From positions 1 to 6,985 of the forward strand of contig CAMLEQ010000206.1 of NCBI GenBank assembly GCA_946479015.1: DNA of 6,985 nt. Reading direction: 5' to 3'. Below the pieces are notes generated by a model, which was not told the DNA's origin, did no database searches, and saw only the letters and a list, made by a program, of their open reading frames with translations. Positions 1 through 5,706 of this stretch are shown here, one piece after another. The number at the start of each line of letters is the position of its first letter. Position 1 is the first letter of the stretch. The DNA is from an uncultured Gemmatimonadota bacterium (GTDB lineage: Bacteria > Gemmatimonadota > Gemmatimonadetes > Gemmatimonadales > Gemmatimonadaceae). The position numbers were made by a program, and so were the translations under genes.

Positions 1-179
1 AGCGCGCCATGGCGCGCATGCGGCGCGCCGAGGTGAAGCTGGTGATCGTGCCGGGGGCCACGCACCTCTTCGAGGAGCCCGGCGCCCTCGAGGAGGTGGC
101 GCGTCTCGCGCGCGACTGGTTCGCGCGCCACATCGCCGCCACGGTCGCCGGCCGCGCCTCCGACGCCGACCAGGCCTGA
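1..179 (+). CDS. Alpha/beta hydrolase, dienelactone-hydrolase type (C-terminal fragment)
   Basis: This is the 3' end of a gene that begins before the window. The frame reads from base 3 to a TGA at 177-179 and gives 58 residues. The stretch LVIVPGATHLFEEPG, followed by ALEEVARLARDWFARHI, is the typical C-terminus of dienelactone-hydrolase-like alpha/beta hydrolases. The His of GATHLF would be the catalytic His of the Ser-Asp-His triad, and the last helix closes the fold. The nucleophile Ser and the Asp lie outside the window. Proteins with this tail are often annotated as dienelactone hydrolase or as the hydrolase half of a phosphoribosyltransferase fusion, so the substrate cannot be named. 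The next gene starts 15 nt downstream on the same strand, which suggests co-transcription. The internal ATG codons at 9 and 18 are not likely starts, because they would leave only the tail of the fold. Confidence 0.8.
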   Translation, partial: RAMARMRRAEVKLVIVPGATHLFEEPGALEEVARLARDWFARHIAATVAGRASDADQA

Positions 180-194
180 CGCCGTGCTCGGCGC

Positions 195-1172
195 GTGGTG
201 ATCGATTCACGGGCGTGGGACGTGGTGGTGGTGGGCGGCACGAACACCGATCACCTCGTGCGCGCGCCGGCGCTCCCCGAGCCGGGTGCCACGGTGCAGG
301 GTGACGTGTACGTGGAGTCACCCGGAGGCAAGGGCGCGAATCAGGCGCTCGCCTGCGCGCGGCTCGGTGCGCGCGCCGCGTTCGTGTCCCGCGTGGGGGC
401 GGAGGCGCGAGGGGATGCGGCGATCGCCGCGCTCGAGGCCGAGGGAGTGGACGCCTCGCACGTCGCGCGCGACGAAGACGCCCCCACCGGGGTGGCGCTC
501 ATCGCGGTGGATGCCTCGGGCGAGAAGTCGATCGTCACCGCGCCTGGCGCCAACCACCGCGTGCGCGTGGCGGACGTGGAGGAGGCGACGCGCCTCCTCC
601 ATCGCGCGCGCGTGGTGCTCCTGCAACTCGAGCTCCCCCTCGACGCCGTGGAGGCGGCGGTCCGCGCCGCCCACGCCGGCGGCGCGCGCGTGGTGCTCGA
701 CCCCGCCCCGCCCCCCAGCCGCCCGCTCGCGGAGGACGTGCTGCGTCTGGTGGATCTCATTCGACCCGACTCGGGAGAGGCGCGCGCGCTCACGGGCATC
801 GAGGTGCGCGACCGCGCATCGGCGCGCGATGCCGCGGAGGTACTCCTGCGACGCGGCGTCGGCGCCGCGTGTGTTCAGGCGGGGAGCGCGGGTGACCTGC
901 TCGTGTGGCGCGGCGGCGAGCGCTGGCTCCCTCGCCTCCCGGTCCGATCGGTGGATGCGACCGGCGCCGGCGATGCCTTCGCCGCCGCGCTGGCGGTGAT
1001 GCTCGCCGAGGGGCGACCGTTGGACGACGCGGGACCGTTCGCGAGCGCGGCGGCCGCGCTCACCACCACGAAGCTTGGCGCGCAAGCCGCGCTGCCGCGG
1101 CGCGACGAGGTCGAAGCGCTCCTGCTCTCCGCCGGGCTCCCGGTGCCAGGGCCCCGAGCAGCAGTCCCGTGA
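195..1172 (+). CDS. PfkB-family sugar kinase, ribokinase-like
   Basis: A complete 325-residue protein that should phosphorylate a sugar, probably ribose, with ATP in the cytoplasm. Motifs appear in ribokinase order: VVVGGTNTDHLV (about 10-22, sugar-binding Asp19), PGGKGANQA (43-51, PfkB signature 1), APGAN (116-120), LDPAP (168-172), PDSGEA (191-196), DATGAGDAF (254-262, signature 2, anion hole and catalytic base Asp260) and TTKLGAQAALP (291-301). Length is normal for the family (about 300-330), with a slightly extended C-terminus. One deviation is PDSGEA where E. coli ribokinase has PNETEA: the Asn is Asp, while the later Glu is kept. Start: GTG at 195, directly followed by GTG at 198. I see no good Shine-Dalgarno sequence, so translation may be coupled to the hydrolase stop 15 nt upstream. 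The last 113 nt overlap the convergent SDR gene. Ribokinase is the best call, but another PfkB substrate is possible. Confidence 0.9.
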   Translation: MVIDSRAWDVVVVGGTNTDHLVRAPALPEPGATVQGDVYVESPGGKGANQALACARLGARAAFVSRVGAEARGDAAIAALEAEGVDASHVARDEDAPTGVALIAVDASGEKSIVTAPGANHRVRVADVEEATRLLHRARVVLLQLELPLDAVEAAVRAAHAGGARVVLDPAPPPSRPLAEDVLRLVDLIRPDSGEARALTGIEVRDRASARDAAEVLLRRGVGAACVQAGSAGDLLVWRGGERWLPRLPVRSVDATGAGDAFAAALAVMLAEGRPLDDAGPFASAAAALTTTKLGAQAALPRRDEVEALLLSAGLPVPGPRAAVP

Positions 1173-2127
1173 GGCCGGCGCCGGCGAGCGCCAGCTGCGG
1201 CAGGTGCGTGCGCAGCCAGAGCTGCATGCTGGCGGCGTGGGCGCGCGCATCGAAGCTGCCGTGCGCGCCGTGATCGCCGGGGAGCGGCGCCCACAGGTTG
1301 TTCGGCCGGTCGGGGTTCGCCGGCTCGCTCGTCTGCTGCGAGCGGTAGCCATGGCGCGCGAGCCAGTGGTCCGCGTACCCCGGCGCCACCTTGTTCCCGT
1401 ACACCGCCTTCACGCTCGGTCCACCCACCGTGAGCTCACGCCCGCAGTCGTGGTGCGCCGCCCACACCACCGCCCGTGCGCCGACCTCCGGCTGGAAGAT
1501 CGGCGGCACGGGCTGCGGCCGGTTCGGCAGCCGGCTCTTCACCCACGAGAACTGCGGCGTGTTCAGCGCCGGCATGTGCACGAGCGTCACGCGCACCCGG
1601 CTGGCGTCGTGCAGGAGCTCCGTCCGCAGCGAGGCGGTGAAGCCGAGGATCGCGTGCTTGGCCGCGCAGTACGCGGACTGCAGCGGGATGCTGCGATAGG
1701 CGAGCGCCGAGCTCACCTGGATGATCACCCCGTCGTCGCGCGGCAGCATGCGGCGGAGCGCGGCGAGCGTGCCGTGGACCACGCCGAGATAGGTGACCTC
1801 CGTGACGCGCCGGTACTCCTCCTCCTGCATCTCCTTCACCGGGGAGAACACCGACACCATCGCGTTGTTCACCCACACGTCGATCGGCCCGAGCTCCGCC
1901 TCCACGGCCGCCGCGGCGCGCTCCACCGCCGCCGGATCGGCGACGTCCGTGGGTAGCACCAGCCCCTTGCCGCCCAACCGCTGCACGTCCGCGCGCGCGC
2001 CCTCCAGCCCATCGCGCCCACGCGCGATGAGCCCGATCGACGCGCCCTCGCGCGCGAAGCGCCGCGCGATCGCCCGCCCGAGACCGGCGGACGCGCCGGT
2101 CACGACCACCACCAATGGTCTGTCCAT
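1060..2127 (-). CDS. SDR-family NAD(P)-dependent oxidoreductase with membrane-like C-terminal tail
   Basis: A 355-residue short-chain dehydrogenase/reductase. The Rossmann nucleotide-binding motif TGASAGLG is at 10-17, the Asp of the TDV motif at 61, NNA at 88-90, the catalytic Ser in QVSSALAYRS near 140, and YCAAK at 153-157 (catalytic Tyr153 and Lys157). The usual catalytic Asn of helix 4 is Thr112 (EVTYLG). From memory, other SDRs with this EVTYLGVVHG segment share that change. Beyond the core of about 250 residues there is an extension containing NLWAPLPGDHGAHG (278-291), then a hydrophobic stretch (312-328) and an Arg/Ala-rich end, which could be a membrane anchor. Substrate unknown. The start is ATG at 2127, because GAGGAGG lies 6 nt before it and the SDR fold begins at once. 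An in-frame start at 2205 would add an unrelated Arg-rich leader. The gene follows the propeller lipoprotein on the same strand and overlaps the kinase 3' end. Confidence 0.88.
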   Translation of the reverse strand: MDRPLVVVVTGASAGLGRAIARRFAREGASIGLIARGRDGLEGARADVQRLGGKGLVLPTDVADPAAVERAAAAVEAELGPIDVWVNNAMVSVFSPVKEMQEEEYRRVTEVTYLGVVHGTLAALRRMLPRDDGVIIQVSSALAYRSIPLQSAYCAAKHAILGFTASLRTELLHDASRVRVTLVHMPALNTPQFSWVKSRLPNRPQPVPPIFQPEVGARAVVWAAHHDCGRELTVGGPSVKAVYGNKVAPGYADHWLARHGYRSQQTSEPANPDRPNNLWAPLPGDHGAHGSFDARAHAASMQLWLRTHLPQLALAGAGLTGLLLGALAPGARRRAGALRPRRAAAARLARQASWW

Positions 2128-3361
2128 CGATCGCCTCCTCGTCGGTCGTCGATGATCGCACGGCGTGTGCCCGCCTCGCGCGCCCGAAGCCGTCGTCGGC
2201 GGCATCGTTCGTGATCCGCGTCTGTCCGCTGCCGTCGGGATTCATCACGTACAGCTCGAAGTTTCCATCGCGGCTGCTGTCGAAGAGGATCCTGCGACCA
2301 TCGGATGACCAGGACGGCGAGCCGTCGAAGGCGCCCACGTTGGTGGTGAGCCGCGTCTGCCCGGAGCCGTCGGCATTCATCACGTACACCTCCACGTTCG
2401 ACTGGTCCGTGGCGGTGCGGTCGCGGTCGGACTGGAAGAGGATCTTCGTGCCGTCCGGGGACCACGCGGGCGCGCCATCGTTCGCCGAGTCGTTCGTGAG
2501 GCGGGTGAGCCCGGAGCCGTCGGCGTTGATCACCCAGATCTGCGCCGTGCCCGACCGGTTGGACTGGAAGACGATCTTCGACCCATCCGGCGACCAGCTC
2601 GGGATGTTCGCCAGCGAGTCATCGGTGGTGAGCCGTGTCTGGCCGCTGCCGTCGGCGTTCATGACGTAGATCTCGGCGTGCCCGGGCCTGGTGTCATCGC
2701 GCGTGGAGGTGAACACGATCCGCGTCCCATCCCGGGTGTACGCCGCGCGTCCGTTCTCGCCGGCCGTGTTCGTGAGGCGCTGGAGCCCGGTGCCATCGGG
2801 GCTCATGGTCCAGATGTCGAGCCCCGGACCGGTGCGCTGGCGGCTGGAGGCGAAGATGATCTTCGCGCCGTCCGGCGCCCACGACGGGAGGCCGTCGAAC
2901 GCCGTGTCCGACGTCAGGCGCACCAGGTCGCTGCCATCGTCTCGCACCAGGTACACGTCGAAGTTCCCGCCGCGATCCGACTCGAACACGATCCGGCGCG
3001 CCACGCAGGTCACCGTGAACGAGGCATCCGCCGTCGCGCCCACGGCCACGGTGACGCTGGCCGGGTTGCTGCCCACGGTGCAGTTGGACGCGACACCGCC
3101 CAGCGTCACCGAATGCGTCCCCGCCGTCACGTTGTCGATGGTGACCGATGCGTTCGGCCCGATCGGCTGCGCGGTGCCACCGTCCACGGTGACGGTGTAC
3201 CCCGCGGGATCGATCTCCACCCCCGAGCTGGCGACGGTGACCTTGATCGATCCGGTGTCGGGACCGGTGCCGCCATCGCCACCGCACGCGGCGAGCGAGG
3301 CGATGACGACGACGGCCGCGAGCGCGCGCGCGGCCGCGGTGGACGACGAGAGTTGCGGCAT
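1436..3361 (-). CDS. PEGA-like/PD40 (TolB-like) beta-propeller lipoprotein; 3' end runs out of family into the SDR gene
   Basis: The frame opens at ATG 3361, which has GGAGG 6 nt upstream, and stays open for 641 codons to a TGA at 1436-1438. Residues 1-26 are a lipoprotein signal with lipobox SLAAC (Cys26), so the protein should be lipid-anchored outside the inner membrane. Residues 27-35 are a Gly-rich linker. Residues 38-118 are a PEGA-like beta module with Cys94 and Cys119, a possible disulfide pair. Residues 122-392 are six PD40/TolB-like units carrying IVFxSxR, IYVMNADGSG, TRLT and PSWSPDG motifs. Such propellers usually bind proteins or ligands and are not usually enzymes. Family resemblance stops at Phe392 (base 2186), just where the closing PSWSP strand should follow. 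The remaining 249 residues are Arg/Ala-rich and read the SDR gene in another frame, so they are probably not selected as protein. The real product may be truncated, frameshifted or mis-sequenced at the end. Confidence is high for residues 1-392 and low for the stated 3' end. Confidence 0.72.
   Translation of the reverse strand: MPQLSSSTAAARALAAVVVIASLAACGGDGGTGPDTGSIKVTVASSGVEIDPAGYTVTVDGGTAQPIGPNASVTIDNVTAGTHSVTLGGVASNCTVGSNPASVTVAVGATADASFTVTCVARRIVFESDRGGNFDVYLVRDDGSDLVRLTSDTAFDGLPSWAPDGAKIIFASSRQRTGPGLDIWTMSPDGTGLQRLTNTAGENGRAAYTRDGTRIVFTSTRDDTRPGHAEIYVMNADGSGQTRLTTDDSLANIPSWSPDGSKIVFQSNRSGTAQIWVINADGSGLTRLTNDSANDGAPAWSPDGTKILFQSDRDRTATDQSNVEVYVMNADGSGQTRLTTNVGAFDGSPSWSSDGRRILFDSSRDGNFELYVMNPDGSGQTRITNDAADDGFGRARRAHAVRSSTTDEEAIDGQTIGGGRDRRVRRSRAGDRAALRARGRVDRAHRAWARWAGGRARGRAAVGRQGAGATHGRRRSGGGGARRGGRGGGARADRRVGEQRDGVGVLPGEGDAGGGVPARHGGHLSRRGPRHARRAPPHAAARRRGDHPGELGARLSQHPAAVRVLRGQARDPRLHRLAADGAPARRQPGARDARAHAGAEHAAVLVGEEPAAEPAAARAADLPAGGRRTGGGVGGAPRLRA
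2134..2140 (-). promoter_or_regulatory. Shine-Dalgarno of the SDR gene
   Basis: The minus strand reads GAGGAGG, then 6 nt (CGATCG), then ATG at 2127. This near-perfect anti-16S match fixes the SDR start and argues that the SDR is translated as its own protein and not as part of a fusion with the upstream propeller frame. Confidence 0.8.
2186..2998 (-). repeat. Six tandem PD40 propeller units, degenerate direct repeats
   Basis: Units of about 44-51 codons begin at residues 122, 166, 213, 261, 305 and 356 of the lipoprotein; the last is cut to 37. The repeats also show in the DNA. Bases 2342-2383 and 2624-2665 (units 5 and 3) match at about 36 of 42 positions and lie 282 bp apart, which is exactly 94 codons. 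Unit 2 is the most diverged, with AAYTRDG in place of PSWSPDG. Confidence 0.85.
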
Positions 3362-3367
3362 GGGCTT

Positions 3368-3372
3368 CCTCC
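3368..3372 (-). promoter_or_regulatory. Shine-Dalgarno of the lipoprotein gene
   Basis: The minus strand reads GGAGG, then AAGCCC, then ATG at 3361. It selects this ATG, which is also the first residue of the lipoprotein signal peptide, over an in-frame start at 3724 that would add 121 Arg-rich residues before the signal. Confidence 0.75.
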
Positions 3373-3427
3373 GAGTGGTACGACGCAGGTCACCGATCGA
3401 GCCACGGGGCCCGATCCGCCGGCACGT

Positions 3428-3456
3428 CCATCTGCGCGGCCTGGCCGCGCAGATGG
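3428..3456. repeat. 29-nt palindrome (13-bp perfect arms, 3-nt loop) in the lipoprotein leader
   Basis: The left arm CCATCTGCGCGGC (3428-3440) and the right arm GCCGCGCAGATGG (3444-3456) are exact reverse complements around CTG. The outer C and G of that loop can also pair, leaving one central base. The element lies 66 nt upstream of the lipoprotein ATG. No T-run follows on either strand, so it does not look like an intrinsic terminator. It could be an operator for a dimeric regulator or an RNA hairpin in the lipoprotein mRNA leader. No function is shown by the sequence alone. Confidence 0.75.
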
Positions 3457-3727
3457 CAAGGGCGGTACCAGCGCGCCCCCCGCGTTCCGCCGCGCGCGGC
3501 GAGCGCGAGCGGAGGCGCGCGGTCGACGTGCCGCGTGGGCGCAACGGCAGCCGCGCCACGAGCGGCTCTGCTCGGCGCGCACCGCGACCGGAGCCGGTGG
3601 AACGAAGCGTGCCACCATCGCATCGAGACTTGCCAAGCACGCCACTTCGACCGAGCATTGTGGGACCTCCGGCGCCGCGCGTTGCGCGCGACCGGCCGCA
3701 ATGTCCGCAGCGCGGATCGATCACGAG

Positions 3728-3734
3728 AGAGGAG
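3728..3734 (+). promoter_or_regulatory. Shine-Dalgarno of the glycosyltransferase gene
   Basis: AGAGGAG ends 7 nt before ATG 3742. It supports that start over the in-frame GTG at 3535, which has no comparable site and would add 69 Arg-rich residues. Confidence 0.75.
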
Positions 3735-3741
3735 CGAGCTC

Positions 3742-4497
3742 ATGGGAGGACGGCGGCGCGGCGGCACCGTGGAGCGCGAGGTGTTCGATGGCAGCCGCGT
3801 GGCGTGTCCGCGCGACATCGAGCTGTCGGTGATCATCCCGGCGCTCGACGAAGGGGGCGCCATCGGGCAGGTGCTCGAGGACCTGCGCGCCCTGCCCGTG
3901 GAGCACGAGGTGATCGTGGTGGATGGCGGCAGCCGCGACGCCACGCGCGACATCGCGCGCGAGCACGGCGCGCGCGTGATCGAAGCACCGCGCGGCCGCG
4001 CCGTGCAGCTCGCCGCCGGCGCGCGCGCGGCGCGCGCGCCCCTGCTCTGCTTCCTGCACGCGGACGTGCGCCTCGACCACCACGCGCTGCTCATGCTGCA
4101 GCGCATCGTGCGCGCGCGCCCGCGCGGTGCGTACGCCTTCCGCCTTCGCATCGACGAGCGCGGGCCGGCGTACCGGCTCATCGAGTGGGAGGCGAACGCG
4201 AGAGCGAAGTGGGCGCACCTGCCGCGCGGCGACCACGGCCTCGTGGTGTGGCGCGAGGATTACGAGCGCGCCGGCGGCTACCCGGAGCTCCCCGTGATGG
4301 AGGATGTGGCGCTCGTGCGCGCGCTCGGGCGCATCACGCGCGTGCGCACCCTCCCCGCCACGCTGCGCGTCTCCCCGCGGCGCTGGATGCGCGAAGGGGT
4401 GATGCGCGGCGCCATGCGCCACTGGATGCTCCTCACCGCGTTTCTCGCGGGCGCGTCCCCCGACCGCCTCGCGGAGCGTTGGCGCCCCAGGGAGTAG
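3742..4497 (+). CDS. Family 2 glycosyltransferase, TIGR04283 type
   Basis: A 251-residue GT-A-fold glycosyltransferase, expected to move a sugar from a nucleotide donor to an unknown acceptor at the cytoplasmic side. The core starts at about residue 27 with ELSVIIPALDEGGAI. Other motifs are EVIVVDGGSRDATRD (56-70, nucleotide-binding Asp61), APRGRAVQLAAGA (82-94), FLHADVRLD (104-112, metal-site Asp108), GDHGLVVWREDYERAGGYP (163-181), PVMEDVAL (184-191, candidate catalytic Glu187/Asp188) and RRWMREGV (213-220). This set and the short length match the TIGR04283 group, named selenodomain-associated glycosyltransferase 2. Its usual companion of the TIGR04282 type is not in the window. The product begins with about 26 Arg/Gly-rich residues not typical of the family. 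The start is set by AGAGGAG 7 nt upstream. The AI-2E-type gene follows after 3 nt, so the two are almost certainly one operon. Confidence 0.88.
   Translation: MGGRRRGGTVEREVFDGSRVACPRDIELSVIIPALDEGGAIGQVLEDLRALPVEHEVIVVDGGSRDATRDIAREHGARVIEAPRGRAVQLAAGARAARAPLLCFLHADVRLDHHALLMLQRIVRARPRGAYAFRLRIDERGPAYRLIEWEANARAKWAHLPRGDHGLVVWREDYERAGGYPELPVMEDVALVRALGRITRVRTLPATLRVSPRRWMREGVMRGAMRHWMLLTAFLAGASPDRLAERWRPRE
4489..4494 (+). promoter_or_regulatory. Shine-Dalgarno of the AI-2E gene, inside the glycosyltransferase 3' end
   Basis: AGGGAG lies within the last codons of the glycosyltransferase and is followed directly by its TAG stop (4495-4497), then CGC and ATG 4501. Ribosomes ending on the first gene would sit on this site, as expected for translational coupling. 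Confidence 0.65.
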
Positions 4498-4500
4498 CGC

Positions 4501-5706
4501 ATGGCGGCCGTGCCTGGCGACTCGGTGCTCGCGCCGCGCGTCGACCCGAGTGCCGCGGCGGCGCCCGCGGAGCCGGGCGCGGCGCGCCCCGATCTCGAGC
4601 AGCTCGAGACGGCGATGGAGAGCCCGCGCTCCCGCGGGATCGCGCTCACCGTGCTCGCCGTTCTCGCCGTGCTCTACACGCTGTACTTCGCGCGCCCCTT
4701 CCTCCTGCCGATCACCTTCGCGATCCTGCTCAACTTTCTCCTCAGCCCGGTCATCCGCGCGATGCACCGAGCGCGCATCCCCGTCCCCCTCGCGGCGGGG
4801 GTGGTGGTGCTCTCCCTGCTCGCGCTGCTCGGCATCGGCATCTACACCGCGAGCGCGCCCGTGCAGGGGTGGATCGCGAAGGCGCCGCACGCGCTGGCCA
4901 CCGCCAACGCGCGGCTGCGGAAGATCCGCTCCCCGGTGGAGCAGGTCACCCGCACCGCCGAGCAGGTGGAGCGCGCCACCACGGTCGGCGGCGCGCCCAG
5001 GCAGGAGGTGGTGGTGCGGGGGCCCAGCCTCGTCTCGCGGGTGTTCGGCACCACGGAAGCGCTGCTCGCCGGCGCGCTGGAGGTGATCATCCTCCTCTAT
5101 TTCCTGCTCGCCGCCGGCGACATGTTCCTCCAGAAGCTGATCAAGCTGCTCCCGCAGTTCGAGGACAAGAAGAAGGCGGTGCGCATCGCGCGCGAGACCG
5201 AGGCGTCGATCTCCACCTATCTGCTCACGCTGCTCGCGGTGAACGTCGGGGAGGGGCTGGTGGTCGCCGGCGTGATGTACCTGCTCGGCATGCCCACGCC
5301 GTGGCTCTGGGGAGTGCTCGTGGCGTGCCTCGAGTTCATCCCCTATCTGGGCGCCATCACCATGGTGGTGGTGCTGGCGCTCGCCGGGCTCACCACGTTC
5401 GGCTCGGTCGGACACGCGCTGCTCGTCCCCGGGGCGTTCCTGGCGATCAACCTGCTGCAGAGCAACATCGTGAGCCCGCTCTTTCTCTCCGAGCGGCTGA
5501 CGCTCAACCCGGTGGCGATCTTCATCGGCCTCTCGCTCTGGTTCTTCCTCTGGGGGATCCCCGGCGTCTTTCTCGCCGTGCCGCTGCTGGCCACGTTCAA
5601 GATCTTCTGCGACCACATCGAGACGCTGGCGGCGGTGGGCGAGTTCCTGGGGCGTCGCGACGCGGAGGAGCGACGAGAGGTGGTGCGGAACGGCGCGGCG
5701 GCGTGA
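4501..5706 (+). CDS. AI-2E family (PerM/YdiK/TqsA-type) membrane transporter
   Basis: A 401-residue inner-membrane protein of the AI-2E transporter family. It opens with a Pro/Ala-rich cytoplasmic leader (1-45). Hydrophobic segments lie at about 46-63, 66-84, 97-115, 186-206, 243-263, 267-300, 305-325 and 336-366. A soluble amphipathic stretch (about 120-185) separates the first three from the rest, as is usual in this family. Conserved landmarks are EFIPYLGA (278-285), the NPVAIFIGLSLWFFLWGIPG segment (336-355) and HIETLAAVGEFL (372-383). The family exports or permeates varied small molecules or ions. Only a few members are tied to autoinducer-2, so the name should not be read as a quorum-sensing role. 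AGGGAG ends 6 nt before ATG 4501 and overlaps the end of the upstream glycosyltransferase gene, favouring coupled translation. The TGA stop at 5704-5706 directly touches the stop of the convergent CHAT gene. Confidence 0.92.
   Translation: MAAVPGDSVLAPRVDPSAAAAPAEPGAARPDLEQLETAMESPRSRGIALTVLAVLAVLYTLYFARPFLLPITFAILLNFLLSPVIRAMHRARIPVPLAAGVVVLSLLALLGIGIYTASAPVQGWIAKAPHALATANARLRKIRSPVEQVTRTAEQVERATTVGGAPRQEVVVRGPSLVSRVFGTTEALLAGALEVIILLYFLLAAGDMFLQKLIKLLPQFEDKKKAVRIARETEASISTYLLTLLAVNVGEGLVVAGVMYLLGMPTPWLWGVLVACLEFIPYLGAITMVVVLALAGLTTFGSVGHALLVPGAFLAINLLQSNIVSPLFLSERLTLNPVAIFIGLSLWFFLWGIPGVFLAVPLLATFKIFCDHIETLAAVGEFLGRRDAEERREVVRNGAAA

Larger units (their letters stand above)
3362..3741. other. 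Divergent intergenic region between the lipoprotein and glycosyltransferase genes
   Basis: A 380-nt stretch between two divergent starts, so it should carry promoters for both directions. It holds a Shine-Dalgarno sequence at each end and a 29-nt palindrome at 3428-3456. Frames open across it are Arg-rich and match no family I know. On the plus strand TTGCCA (3630-3635) is followed after 17 nt by GAGCAT (3653-3658), a weak sigma-70-like pair with a poor -10 match. I cannot place a minus-strand promoter. The part around 3594-3660 is less GC-rich than its surroundings, which fits a promoter zone. Confidence 0.6.

Noticed and set aside
2128..2205. An upstream start for the SDR at 2205
   Set aside because: It would add 26 Arg-rich residues before the fold and skip the GAGGAGG site that sits 6 nt before ATG 2127.
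3428..3456. The leader palindrome as an intrinsic terminator
   Set aside because: No T-run follows on either strand, and it lies upstream of both divergent genes, not at a gene end.
3594..3625. A sigma-54-like site on the minus strand (TGGCAC)
   Set aside because: The -12 element lacks the required GC at the fixed distance from the GG of the -24 element, so only half of the consensus is present.
3721..5616. A 631-codon minus-strand frame opposite the glycosyltransferase and AI-2E genes
   Set aside because: It is His/Glu/Arg-rich, which is the mirror of a GC-rich coding strand. No domain is recognisable, and the sense-strand genes have clear motifs and ribosome sites.
4501..5706. A quorum-sensing role for the AI-2E family protein
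   Set aside because: The family name comes from one member. No LuxS, LuxR, LsrR or other autoinducer gene is in the window, and most members have other or unknown substrates.
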